Positions 7,507 to 16,675 of a DNA stretch of 64,000 nucleotides are shown in pieces. This DNA comes from a bacterium (GTDB lineage Bacteria > Vulcanimicrobiota > Xenobia > Xenobiales > JADMJV01). The notes below the pieces were generated by a model. It did not search any database, was not told the origin of the DNA, and worked only from the letters and a program-made list of their open reading frames with translations. How positions within the stretch are numbered: position 1 is the first letter of the stretch; the number at the start of each line of letters is the position of its first letter. Location: positions 13,256 to 77,255 of the forward strand of contig JAFEBA010000054.1 of the NCBI GenBank assembly GCA_018266105.1, read 5' to 3'. The translations under genes were made by a program, and so were the position numbers.

Positions 7507-10167
7507 ATGAAAATCTTGCGAGTTACGCTACTGGGAGTCATGCTCAGTTGCGGATTGGCGGCTCAGCCCGCCAGCCTGGCGGGCTGCCCGTTCACCCCTT
7601 CGGCCAGCAGCGGCGCCAACGACTTGCAAGGCACCATTCAGGTTCCATTTGAACGCAACCTGGCCGCCAACATCACCTATCACACCCACCAAAACCAGGT
7701 GACTTCAGCTTTTCTCACCGATTCGGTGCACGCCAACCTGAATGGCTATAACTTTACGCTCAACGACAGTGACTATGACCCCAAGACGGATATGTTTATC
7801 GGAGCCGGAGAACTGACCGGACCCGGTCTACCCAGCCATCTACTGGTCAGCAAAGTGCTGTTTAACGCCAAAGGAATCCAACAGGTTGGGGGCCTGACCA
7901 CCCGCGGCTGGGCCACCGCCCACCGTCCCTGGAAAGTGGCTCACGGCACCCTCTCGCCGCACGGGCTGGCCTGGAACAACCAGACCAAAGAAGTCGATCT
8001 CAAGGGTCTTCTGTTGCAAGGCATCTTCCATGCCGAGGTTGAGGCGGAAGTGCGCGCAGCCCAGGTGGTGGGGGTGAAGTTGCTCAAGCCGGTGGCGATC
8101 CTGCACCAGCATCGTACCGCCTTTATCAAAGCCGTTCGTTTAGAAGGCGGAGAAATCCACGTGGACGGCTACACCAGCGACAAATACGGCAAGCCCTGGC
8201 ACTTCAAGAGCACTTTGGTCAAGCCGGACGGCACTCTGGCCGTGGACTTTCCCACCGCTCATACCATCATTCCCGCTCACGTTCCGGCCCAACTGGTGCC
8301 CAGGAAAGGCTTCGGAGCGCCCCTGCCGGCACAGGCATCGCTAGGAAATGTGCCCATCCCCACCGGCCCCACTCCGCCCGCCATGTTCGGGCCATCCAGC
8401 GCGCTGGACAAGGCTCTGGCCCAGGGTCTGGAGGTGGTTCCCATCAGCGGGGCCCCCAATCTACAAATGGTGGTCACCCAGAAGAGTGCGGACGGGCAGA
8501 AGGTGGACGGCTTTATCCCCCTTTCCGACTGGGTGGGCCAGTGCCAGGTCTATGGCGCCACTTTCGATGGCAAGACCGCCAATGTGGATCGGGCCACCAT
8601 GAACTGGCTGAAGAAAACTGCCCATCCGCCCGCCAGCGGGTTCGGGGTCATCCAATTGCTCAACCCGGTCACCCTCAACAAAGTCAACGGGCGGCTGAAC
8701 TCGGGCATCGCGGGCATGGCCCAAATGCGCGGAATGACGGCTGGCCTGGCCAGTTGGGAGCTGGACACCAAAGAATTCCGCCTGGAATGCGGCACCTTCA
8801 ATGCGGTCGGAGCCAAGCTGAATCCGCTGGGCGGGTCGGCCCCCTGGTCAATGTCCATGAGCACCACAGGAGGCGCCTGGAACGTGGCCAGCGCCCCACA
8901 GGTGCCTGCCAATGTGCCCATGGCCGGGCCCAACGACCCGATTAATGTGCAGTATCAGGGCGGCACTGAATTTGACATTGTTTTCCTGGACGGCGGAGAT
9001 TGGGGCTTTGAGTTCCGCACCGCCGTTCCCCAACTGGACATCGGAGGACCGGAATGGCTGCGAACGGGAACGGCCAAGGCTCCCAAAGGGGTGATCTGGC
9101 CCAGCATTTTCGCCAAGATTTACAACAAAGGCTTTGTCTTTTTTAACTTTGTCGGCCAGGGCATCAGCATTCCCATCAATGATGGGTTGGCTCTGACCAG
9201 CCCCGGACTTCTCTTCAACTACATTCCCAGCGAAAATCTCTTCTTTCTGCTGCTGCAGACCCAGGTCACCATCGTGGATGTAGACCCCAACATCTTTGCC
9301 TGCAAGGGCAAGCTCTACGTAGATGGGGGTGGCATGGGCGCTCCCGGCGGGGCTGGAGAAGTCGAGCTGAGCGGCTACATCCTGAACATTCTGGTGGCCA
9401 CCTTCGATGTTGGCTTTGCAGCTTGCAAACATCCCGATGGAGTCTGGGAAGAAAAGTTCAGCGTCACCGCCCCCATCATGGAGATTCTGGGCTTCAAGGT
9501 GGAAATTAGCGCTGAGGTCCACATTCATCCGGCTCCCGGTGACTATTCCGTGGCGGCCTCGGCCTGGGCCCACGTGATCTTTTTTGACGTCGGCCTGACT
9601 TTCTACGGCTACCCGGACGGTCACGTGACCTTCGCATTTGGTGCTCACGAGTTCCACGCCGCCAGCGACGGCAGCGGCAACTCCCAGTATACCGGCCAAT
9701 TTGTGGTGATGAACTACAACTGGTATGGGACCGAAACGGTTGACACTTCCAAAGGCTCGGTCACTGCCGTTGGCAAGAGCAAATGGACGGCCACCGGCGA
9801 CCAGTCCACCTCCTTCTCGGCCGACCTGAAGATGAACCAGGCGGTGGTCAACGAGGAAGGTGTGGCTTCATGCGACATCGCCATGAGCAAGGTCAACATC
9901 TCCAACGACTTCAGCGGCGAGACCCTGAGCGTCAGCGCCGACACGGTGCCCCTGATGCTGGATAGTTCCAACAACGTGCTGCGCGGCAAAATCAAAGGCG
10001 CTCAGATCAAGCTCAAGGAATACACCGGCCCCATCGATGTGGACCTGACCATCGAAAACGATGGGACGATGAAGATCACCTTCGACCTGCCGGCTCAACT
10101 GGGCGGCACCCTGACCGAGAAAGTCACGGTGACCAGCGTCGGGGACGATAGCCAGGACCCCAAGTAA
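7507..10167 (+). CDS. Large secreted protein of unknown function, last gene of the pilus operon
   Basis: I do not recognise this 886-residue protein. It has a clear Sec signal peptide (MKILRVTLLGVMLSCGLAAQ) and no later membrane anchor. It is rich in Gly, Ala, Asn and beta-type segments and lacks catalytic motifs I can name. Lines such as LKGLLLQGIFHAEVEAEVRAAQVVGVKLL and later beta-strand ladders (around residues 560-720) suggest a beta-helix or beta-solenoid fold. GGAGG nine bases before the ATG supports the start. Being the last gene of the pilus-type operon, it may be the exported substrate or a surface component of that machine; that is inference. Confidence 0.7.
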   Translation: MKILRVTLLGVMLSCGLAAQPASLAGCPFTPSASSGANDLQGTIQVPFERNLAANITYHTHQNQVTSAFLTDSVHANLNGYNFTLNDSDYDPKTDMFIGAGELTGPGLPSHLLVSKVLFNAKGIQQVGGLTTRGWATAHRPWKVAHGTLSPHGLAWNNQTKEVDLKGLLLQGIFHAEVEAEVRAAQVVGVKLLKPVAILHQHRTAFIKAVRLEGGEIHVDGYTSDKYGKPWHFKSTLVKPDGTLAVDFPTAHTIIPAHVPAQLVPRKGFGAPLPAQASLGNVPIPTGPTPPAMFGPSSALDKALAQGLEVVPISGAPNLQMVVTQKSADGQKVDGFIPLSDWVGQCQVYGATFDGKTANVDRATMNWLKKTAHPPASGFGVIQLLNPVTLNKVNGRLNSGIAGMAQMRGMTAGLASWELDTKEFRLECGTFNAVGAKLNPLGGSAPWSMSMSTTGGAWNVASAPQVPANVPMAGPNDPINVQYQGGTEFDIVFLDGGDWGFEFRTAVPQLDIGGPEWLRTGTAKAPKGVIWPSIFAKIYNKGFVFFNFVGQGISIPINDGLALTSPGLLFNYIPSENLFFLLLQTQVTIVDVDPNIFACKGKLYVDGGGMGAPGGAGEVELSGYILNILVATFDVGFAACKHPDGVWEEKFSVTAPIMEILGFKVEISAEVHIHPAPGDYSVAASAWAHVIFFDVGLTFYGYPDGHVTFAFGAHEFHAASDGSGNSQYTGQFVVMNYNWYGTETVDTSKGSVTAVGKSKWTATGDQSTSFSADLKMNQAVVNEEGVASCDIAMSKVNISNDFSGETLSVSADTVPLMLDSSNNVLRGKIKGAQIKLKEYTGPIDVDLTIENDGTMKITFDLPAQLGGTLTEKVTVTSVGDDSQDPK

Positions 10168-10174
10168 AACAAAC

Positions 10175-10203
10175 GGTCCCATCGAGAGACCCTCGATGGG
10201 ACC
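10175..10203 (-). terminator. Hairpin between convergent genes; terminator of the ferredoxin gene
   Basis: A perfect 12-bp stem, GGTCCCATCGAG and its complement, encloses the loop AGACC. Read on the minus strand the stem is followed by GTTTGTTTTAC, a T-rich tail, so it fits an intrinsic terminator for the ferredoxin gene. On the plus strand it lies seven bases after the stop of the large secreted protein and may also stop that transcript, although no T-run follows. Confidence 0.8.
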
Positions 10204-10228
10204 GAATTCGTCCTTCAGCAGGCAGCGA

Positions 10229-10468
<240 letters not shown>

Positions 10469-10547
10469 AGTCACTCCTTTAAGAAATTACTCCAGCCAAT
10501 ATAGCCAACCGGAACGGCCAAAACTGTGACCCAATCCCGGAGCATTC

Positions 10548-11390
10548 TCACACCGAATTCAGACCGCCGCGGTCAAGAATCTCAAACACCCGGCCTTGCT
10601 TGCGCACCAATCCGTCTTTGGCGAAGCGCAACAGCACCCGGCTGACGCTTTCGCGAGCGGCCCCCAGGTAAGCGGCCATCTCCCGCGGGCTGGCCTCGAC
10701 CGATTCCTCTTCGGTGAGCAGCCGGGCCACCCGCTGCTCAAGAGTGAGCAGAGCGGTCTCTTCAAGCCGCACTTCCAGGTCCTGAATGCGCTGCGAGAAC
10801 TCCCTTAAGAAGGCCTGAGCCAGGACCGGAAAAGCGTCGGTCAAGGCGGTCAGACGCCCGGCCGACAAGATCATGGTGGTGGAGCTCTCCAGACACAGGG
10901 CGTGGTTGGAGTGGCGCTGCCCGGGGCGGAAGAGCAGCGATTCGCCCAGAGTCTGAAAGGGCACGGCCACACGGAGTGTCTGCTCGCGACCTTCCAGCGA
11001 AATACGATGCACGCGCACCCGTCCCTTGACCAGAATGTAGAGCCCTCGGCTCTGATCCCCCGGCACGAAAATCGACTGACCCCGCAGAAATCCCTGAAAA
11101 CGAGCCTCCTCAGCCAGCTGGTCGATCACCTGGTCCGGCAAATTGCGAAAGGTGGGCACATTGCGCAGGTAGGTTCGTAGACGGGGATTGGTGTGGCCGG
11201 GCTGAACCGGTCGCGGCTCTCCCAGCTCGCGGCGAATTCGCTCCAGGTCGTTTCGACTGATCTGGCGCCAGCCGTTGCGATCCCGACCGACCGCTCGGAT
11301 CCGACCCTGGCGAAACCAGCGCAACAAGGTCGAGCGACTCACTCCGAGCAGTTCGGCCGCCTCCTGGGTTGAGAGAACTTCATCACTCAC
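10548..11390 (-). CDS. Crp/Fnr-type regulator with an extra N-terminal excisionase-type HTH
   Basis: This 280-residue protein has three parts. Residues 1-55 form a MerR/excisionase-type helix-turn-helix (STQEAAELLGVSRSTLLRWFRQGRIRAVGRDRNG). Residues about 75-200 are a cyclic-nucleotide-binding domain (GFLRGQSIFVPGDQSRGLYILVKGRVRVHRIS). Residues about 205-275 are a Crp-type winged HTH (PREMAAYLGAARESVSRVLLRF). Two DNA-binding domains flanking one sensor domain is not the usual Crp layout. The start is GTG with no evident Shine-Dalgarno site. It lies 27 bases downstream of the Ser/Thr kinase gene, in the same direction, so the two may share a transcript. Confidence 0.88.
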   Translation of the reverse strand: MSDEVLSTQEAAELLGVSRSTLLRWFRQGRIRAVGRDRNGWRQISRNDLERIRRELGEPRPVQPGHTNPRLRTYLRNVPTFRNLPDQVIDQLAEEARFQGFLRGQSIFVPGDQSRGLYILVKGRVRVHRISLEGREQTLRVAVPFQTLGESLLFRPGQRHSNHALCLESSTTMILSAGRLTALTDAFPVLAQAFLREFSQRIQDLEVRLEETALLTLEQRVARLLTEEESVEASPREMAAYLGAARESVSRVLLRFAKDGLVRKQGRVFEILDRGGLNSV

Positions 11391-11417
11391 AAAATATATC
11401 TAACTATATGCAAAGCC

Positions 11418-12359
11418 TTATTTCAAGGGCATGAAGATGGCCGCCAGCAAGAGCGCCAGAGCCAGCAAGAGCCACCAGACCAGGCCCGAATTGTGATTCG
11501 CCGGGGGTTGAACCGGGCTCTTCAGCGGCAGCGGCGGGGGGGGCGGCGCGGAGGCATCCGACTCTGTTTTGGGCTTGGGGATGCGCACGCGAAAGGTGGG
11601 TAAGCTCACGCGCTGAGTCGGCTTGGAGCGCATGGCCGCCCCTACCAGCTCGGCCCATTCCTGGTCGATGCCCATGGCCAGCAGCATTTTCTCCGGGTCC
11701 TTGCCGGTTTGCAGAAAGTCGATGGCGGCCATGGGCTGCTGCCCCGAAATCAGGTGAAAGGTGGTCGCTCCCAGCGAGTACACATCCGAGGGCACGCCGG
11801 TGGTGGCATTACTGGAGTATTGCTCCAGAGGGGCGTAATTGGCGCTGGCAAAACCTTTGAGAGCCGCCTCGGTCTTGGCCCCCCCTTCCAGAGCGCGGGC
11901 GATGCCGAAGTCGATCAGCTTGATCGTGTTGTCCTTCAAGACCAGAATGTTGTCCGGTTTGAGATCGCGCACAATGACGGGGGGATTTTGAGCGTGCAGG
12001 TAGGCCAGCACCTCACAGAGTTTGTGCAGGATCTCGGCGCCTTCTTCCATCCGCTGGCGAGGACTGGCCGATTCAATCCAGCGGGTCAGAGTCTGACTCT
12101 CGACGTATTCCATGACCAGATAGGCCCGGTCCTGGAACTGGATGATCTCCCTCTCGTTAATTAAGTAAGGGTGCTCGACTCTGGACAAAACTTCCCACTC
12201 GTTGGCCAGAGCCCGTTGCAGAGAAGGATCATCTACCAGCAGAGTCTTGATGGCGACATCCTGGCCATCCTCTCGATGACGACCGCGATAGACGCAACCC
12301 ATGGCGCCCTTGCCCACAAGCCCGGTGATTTCATAGCCTGGCAGATCTGGATAATCCAT
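11418..12359 (-). CDS. Membrane-anchored Ser/Thr protein kinase (Hanks type)
   Basis: The kinase domain occupies about residues 5-270: glycine loop GLVGKGAMGCVYRG, lysine in VAIKTLL, catalytic loop VRDLKPDNIL, DFG in LIDFGIA and the APE-region equivalent SANYAPLEQYSS. The catalytic loop has VRD instead of HRD, a tolerated change in some bacterial kinases. A Pro-rich linker (PPPPPLPLKSPVQPP) is followed by one C-terminal helix (WWLLLALALLLAAIF), so the enzyme faces the cytoplasm and ends in the membrane with no sensor domain outside. I chose ATG 12359 because the homologous domain starts right there; a TTG at 12440 would add 27 residues of poor quality. Confidence 0.9.
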   Translation of the reverse strand: MDYPDLPGYEITGLVGKGAMGCVYRGRHREDGQDVAIKTLLVDDPSLQRALANEWEVLSRVEHPYLINEREIIQFQDRAYLVMEYVESQTLTRWIESASPRQRMEEGAEILHKLCEVLAYLHAQNPPVIVRDLKPDNILVLKDNTIKLIDFGIARALEGGAKTEAALKGFASANYAPLEQYSSNATTGVPSDVYSLGATTFHLISGQQPMAAIDFLQTGKDPEKMLLAMGIDQEWAELVGAAMRSKPTQRVSLPTFRVRIPKPKTESDASAPPPPPLPLKSPVQPPANHNSGLVWWLLLALALLLAAIFMPLK

Positions 12360-12490
12360 GTCTGGGTATCGTTCGGGCTCCTGTGGCCTGGCCCCCACCC
12401 CGGACCTCCAGCTGACAACAAAGTTTTGCGAAGGTCCCAATCAGTCGCTCAAGCAGGCTCTGGCTTAAGCTCCGCGAACCGGGCCGGCCT

Positions 12491-14506
12491 ATGCGTACAC
12501 TCGTTGCCGCCCTTCTGCTGAGTCTGCCCTGTTTGGCGCAGGAAGTCACCCGCTATAACCCGCCCGGTATCGACCCCAAAGACCTGCCCCCCAGTTTGGC
12601 GCTGGTCCAACCCGTCGGTCGCCTGGCTGAGGTGGGCGGGCCCACTTTCACCCGCACCAACAAGGGCATGACGGTCACCATGGACCTGGACGCGACCGAC
12701 CTCTATGGCGGAGGCGAAGTCACCGGTCCGCTGCGCCGCAACGGAACCCGAATCGAACTTTGGAATCATGACAACTATCAGTATAAGGACTACGGCGGCA
12801 AGCGCCTCTACCAGTCCCACCCCTGGGCACTGGGAGTGGCCCGAGACGGCACGGCCACCGGGGTGCTTTTCGACACCACCTATCGCTCTTTCCTGAGCAT
12901 GCAAAATGGAACGGTCACTCTTGAATCAACCGCTCCGGCTCTGCCCGTCTACGTAATTCACGGCAGCAATCCCCAGGAGGTGGTGGCCAAGCTGGGCCAG
13001 ATCACGGGCACCATTCCACTGCCCCCACGCTGGGCTCTGGGCTACCATCAGTGCCGCTATTCCTACGCCCCCGAACGCGAGGTGGAAGAAGTGGCCACGG
13101 AGTTTCGCAAGCGTCATATCCCCTGCGATGTGGTGTGGATGGACATCGATTATATGGACGGCTACCGGATCTTCACCTTCGATCCGGAAGGCTTTCCCGA
13201 TCCGGCCCGCACCAATGAATTTCTGCATCAACGCGGTTTCAAAAGCATCTGGATGATCGATCCGGGCGTGAAGAAAGACCCGGGTTACTCCATTTTTGAG
13301 TCCGGTAACCAGAAAGATGTGTGGGTGAAAACCGCCTCCGGTCAGCCTTTCGTGGGCAAAGTCTGGCCGGGCGAATGCCAGTTTCCCGATTTCACCCGAC
13401 CCGATGTACGCCAGTGGTGGGCCGGGCTTTACAAGCCCTTCCTGGCCAAGGGTGTGGACGGCGTCTGGAACGACATGAACGAACCGGCCGTGTTCGAAGG
13501 CGTGGACAAGAGCATGCCGCTCGATAATCGTCATGAGGGCGGCGGAGAGTTACCCGCCGGTCCTCACCTTCAATACCATAACGCTTATGGCATGCTGATG
13601 GTGCGTGCCACTCGCGAAGGCCTGCAGGCCGCTCGGCCCGAGAAGCGCCCCTTCGTGCTCACGCGCGCCAACTATCTGGGTGGTCAGCGCTACGCCGCCA
13701 CCTGGACCGGCGACAATTCCTCCACCTGGGAAGACATGAAGATGTCGGTACCCATGAGCTTAACTCTGAGCCTGTCTGGACAACCCTTCAACGGCCCGGA
13801 TCTGGGCGGCTTCGCCCTGAATGCGGGAGGCAATCTCTGGGCCAACTGGGTGGGTTCAGGAGCGTTCTTCCCCTTCTGCCGAGCCCACGGAAGCAAGGGT
13901 ACCGACCGTAAGGAGCCCTGGTCCTTCGGCCCGGAGACGGAACAGGCTGCGCGCATCGCGTTGAGCCGTCGTTATCGGTTGCTTCCCTATCTCTACACTC
14001 TTTTTGAACGCTCGTCGCGCACAGGCGAACCCATTATGCGACCGGTCTTTTTCGCGGACCCCGCCGATCCGTCTCTGCGCTCGGAGCAGCAGGCCTTTAT
14101 GCTGGGACCAGACCTGATCGTGGTGCCCGCCTGGGCCCAACATCCCCGCCTGCCCAAGGGGCAATGGCGCGAACTGCATCTGCTTCCCGGCGACGATGGA
14201 CCCTTCCAGGCCAGACTGTTGCAACGTGCCGGTTCAATCATCCCTCTGGGCCGGGTGGTGGAGAACACCGAGCAGGACTCGCTGCAGCCTCTGACTCTGA
14301 GCGTTGCCCCCAATGGTTCAGGCGCCTCCGGCGAACTTTACTGGGACGCTGGCGACGGCTTCGGCTACCGTCATGGAGACTATCGTCGCTCTAAATTCGT
14401 GGCGCGTCAGCTGGACGGCCGGTGGAAAGTGGAAGAAGTCGGTCACGAGGGCAACCGGGCTCCGGATTGGAAACGCCAGGACGTGACGATCGTCTCCTCT
14501 CGCTAA
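12491..14506 (+). CDS. Secreted glycoside hydrolase family 31 (alpha-glucosidase-type)
   Basis: This 671-residue enzyme has a Sec signal peptide (MRTLVAALLLSLPCLAQ), so it works outside the cytoplasm. A GH31 N-terminal beta-domain is followed by the catalytic barrel. The nucleophile motif is GVWNDMNEPAVF (Asp about 328) and the acid/base Asp lies in WTGDNSSTWEDM (about 408). LPPRWALGYHQCRYSY, the conserved GH31 barrel-entry segment, is also present. It probably splits alpha-linked glucosides or xylosides; the exact substrate is unknown. It is divergent from the kinase gene and about 100 bases upstream of the chitosanase-like gene. Confidence 0.93.
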   Translation: MRTLVAALLLSLPCLAQEVTRYNPPGIDPKDLPPSLALVQPVGRLAEVGGPTFTRTNKGMTVTMDLDATDLYGGGEVTGPLRRNGTRIELWNHDNYQYKDYGGKRLYQSHPWALGVARDGTATGVLFDTTYRSFLSMQNGTVTLESTAPALPVYVIHGSNPQEVVAKLGQITGTIPLPPRWALGYHQCRYSYAPEREVEEVATEFRKRHIPCDVVWMDIDYMDGYRIFTFDPEGFPDPARTNEFLHQRGFKSIWMIDPGVKKDPGYSIFESGNQKDVWVKTASGQPFVGKVWPGECQFPDFTRPDVRQWWAGLYKPFLAKGVDGVWNDMNEPAVFEGVDKSMPLDNRHEGGGELPAGPHLQYHNAYGMLMVRATREGLQAARPEKRPFVLTRANYLGGQRYAATWTGDNSSTWEDMKMSVPMSLTLSLSGQPFNGPDLGGFALNAGGNLWANWVGSGAFFPFCRAHGSKGTDRKEPWSFGPETEQAARIALSRRYRLLPYLYTLFERSSRTGEPIMRPVFFADPADPSLRSEQQAFMLGPDLIVVPAWAQHPRLPKGQWRELHLLPGDDGPFQARLLQRAGSIIPLGRVVENTEQDSLQPLTLSVAPNGSGASGELYWDAGDGFGYRHGDYRRSKFVARQLDGRWKVEEVGHEGNRAPDWKRQDVTIVSSR

Positions 14507-14610
14507 CAATCTGTTTACAAAGTTCACACTTTTTTGCCTTTCTTGAGCTTTCCGAAGCCCGCTGTCAGTTGCATTCTGGGGACAGAGAAGATTGCGAAGG
14601 AACGACGCTC

Positions 14611-15777
14611 ATGCTCATCCCTGGATCCAACCCGCTCAATAACAACTTTGGCCTGGGAGGTCTGACCGGAGGCCCTCTCCCGGGAGGCCTGCCGGGCGCG
14701 GCTCCGACTCTGGGCGGCACCAACCCGATGGGAGATCTCAGCCAGTTCTCTCCCGAGGCCTTGGGAGGCCCGGGCGGTGGAATGGGCGACCTTTCGGCTC
14801 TGATGCAAAATTTCGGAATGGATCCCACTCAGCTGCGCATTCAGCAGCTTCAACAGGAAATCCAGGCGACCGAAGCGGCCCTCCAGCAGGCACAGGCGCA
14901 AGGCAACCAGCCCGCGACCGAGCAACTGGGTCAGCGCCTGCAGCAACTTCAGGCAGAGCTTCAGCAATTGACCGGCGGCAATCAGGCGCCGGGCGGCGGA
15001 GATGCCGGCGGAGGCGCTCCCGGCGGCGGAGCTCCTGCTGGCGGCGGAGCCCCCTCGGGCGGTGGTGGCGCCCCTGCGGGCGGTGGGGGCGCACCTGCTG
15101 GCGGCGGCGGCGCTCCGGTCAGAGGGGGTGGCGGTCCATCGGGAGGCGGTGCTCCGGTCGCACCGGCCGGTGATTCGCCCACGGTGGCGCCGGGCGCCGC
15201 TCAGCCCGCTGGCAATGTTGACTTGGGGCGCCTGAAGACCCTGCAGGGCGCTCAGAAAATGGATGACGGCTCGCTGGCCTTTAAGGCAGGCGCCCAGATC
15301 GACGTGGACGGCATCGGCGGAGCCCACGGCGACCCTTACAAGCAGTGGCAGACCTCCCTCAAGACCAGCGACGGAAAGTCACTGAACGCGGATACCACCC
15401 CTTACTTTGTACTGCCTCCTCAGGTTGCCAAACAATACGGTATCAAGCCGGGCGACCTGGGCACCATCTCCTACAACGGCAAAACCATCCCCGCCGTGTT
15501 TGGTGACGTCGGACCCAAGAACAAAATCGGGGAGGTCAGCCGCTACGCCGCCCAACAGCTGGGCATCAATGCCAGTCCCACCAGTGGAGGCGTCAATAGC
15601 GGCGTCTCCTACCGAGTTTTTCCTGGGTCAGGCAACGGCCGCCCTTCGCCCGGTTCGGTCACCCCCCAGGCCCTGGCCCAGCGCGTGACCAATCATCAAA
15701 CGATGCTGGCTCAAAAGAGCGGCGGCAATACCCAGGTTGCTTCCAGCCAGAAGCCCAACAACACCAAACACGCTTAA
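14611..15777 (+). CDS. Gly-rich protein with C-terminal GH75-like chitosanase domain
   Basis: The 388-residue product has three parts: a Gly/Pro/Leu-rich N-terminus (MLIPGSNPLNNNFG), a Gln/Ala-rich coiled coil (about 70-125) and a long GGGAPAGGG-type linker (about 130-190). A C-terminal domain (about 215-350) carries features of family 75 chitosanases: an AQIDVDGIGG strand, LNADTTPYFVLPPQ and VFGDVGPKNKIGEVS. I chose ATG 14611 because GAAGGAA lies eight bases upstream; the frame is open further 5' only through the GH31 gene tail. There is no signal peptide although the family is secreted, so export may use the unusual N-terminus. Fold assignment is fairly strong, activity unproven. Confidence 0.8.
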   Translation: MLIPGSNPLNNNFGLGGLTGGPLPGGLPGAAPTLGGTNPMGDLSQFSPEALGGPGGGMGDLSALMQNFGMDPTQLRIQQLQQEIQATEAALQQAQAQGNQPATEQLGQRLQQLQAELQQLTGGNQAPGGGDAGGGAPGGGAPAGGGAPSGGGGAPAGGGGAPAGGGGAPVRGGGGPSGGGAPVAPAGDSPTVAPGAAQPAGNVDLGRLKTLQGAQKMDDGSLAFKAGAQIDVDGIGGAHGDPYKQWQTSLKTSDGKSLNADTTPYFVLPPQVAKQYGIKPGDLGTISYNGKTIPAVFGDVGPKNKIGEVSRYAAQQLGINASPTSGGVNSGVSYRVFPGSGNGRPSPGSVTPQALAQRVTNHQTMLAQKSGGNTQVASSQKPNNTKHA

Positions 15778-15787
15778 TCAGGAAAGG

Positions 15788-16672
15788 CTAACCCAGACAA
15801 AACTGATTTCGACCGCTCTGCTTGGCTTTGTAGAGGGCCTGGTCGGCGCGCTGCAGCACCTGCTCCAGCTCATCCCCCTGGGCAAACAGGGCCAGGCCGG
15901 CGCTCAAACTGAGATTGAGTTGCTGGCCGTCCAGCAACTCAAAGGGTCGCTCCGAGATGGAACGTAAAAGCCGTTCCATCAAGAGGCTGGCCCCGCTCAA
16001 GGCGGTGTGGCGCAAAATCAGCAAGAACTCCTCACCGCCGTAGCGCGCCAGCACATCTTCCTGACGGATGGCGCTCTGCAGGCGGTCGGCGGTTTCCTGT
16101 AGCACCAGATCCCCGGCCGCGTGTCCATAGGTGTCGTTGACCGATTTAAAATGGTCCAGGTCCAACAAAGCCAGGCAGACGGAAAGGCCATGACGACGCA
16201 CCATCGCCGCCTCTTCCTGTAAACGCAGCTCGGCCTGACGCCGGTTGGCCAGGCCCGTCAGGCTATCCCGGGTGGAACCCGAATAGAGTTCCTCTAAAAG
16301 CTGACGAAGACTGGGATCGGTGCGCTGCAACTGAAGACTGACCTCGGGACCCAAGGCCAGCTGGTCACCGGGGCGCAGCACAGCCTGAGTGCGGCGCTGA
16401 CCGTTTACAAATAACCCGTTGGTTGAGTCTAAATCCTGCACCTCGACCCCATCTGGACAAAGGGTCAGGCGCGCATGCACCCGGCTCAGGCCTCGACCGT
16501 CGAGCACCACCGAGGCTTCGCTGGAGCGCCCCAGCGTCAGGGAACCACGATCCAGAGGCAGAACTTTGCCCCGGCTGGGCCCGGCCAAAATCACCAGACA
16601 GAGCTCGTCGTGCACGGGCCGAGGCTCGGCCACTGGTGCCACCACGATCACTTCGGTCTCGCGGTCTTCCAT
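15788..16672 (-). CDS. FHA-domain diguanylate cyclase (GGDEF)
   Basis: This 294-residue cytoplasmic protein joins a forkhead-associated phosphothreonine-binding domain (about 23-105; GSLTLGRSSEASVVL, GLSRVHARL, DLDSTNGLFVNGQ) to a GGDEF domain (about 130-290). The active-site loop is YGGEEFLL, an accepted active variant, so it probably makes cyclic di-GMP from GTP. The FHA part would recruit it to a phosphorylated partner, and the Ser/Thr kinase at 11418-12359 is a candidate source of that mark. It lies three bases downstream of a small secreted-protein gene on the same strand. Confidence 0.93.
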   Translation of the reverse strand: MEDRETEVIVVAPVAEPRPVHDELCLVILAGPSRGKVLPLDRGSLTLGRSSEASVVLDGRGLSRVHARLTLCPDGVEVQDLDSTNGLFVNGQRRTQAVLRPGDQLALGPEVSLQLQRTDPSLRQLLEELYSGSTRDSLTGLANRRQAELRLQEEAAMVRRHGLSVCLALLDLDHFKSVNDTYGHAAGDLVLQETADRLQSAIRQEDVLARYGGEEFLLILRHTALSGASLLMERLLRSISERPFELLDGQQLNLSLSAGLALFAQGDELEQVLQRADQALYKAKQSGRNQFCLG

Positions 16673-16675
16673 GAC

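Noticed and set aside
8848..9699. 283-codon minus-strand frame inside the large secreted protein gene
   Set aside because: Antisense to a gene with a signal peptide, ribosome site and operon context; no domain signal of its own.
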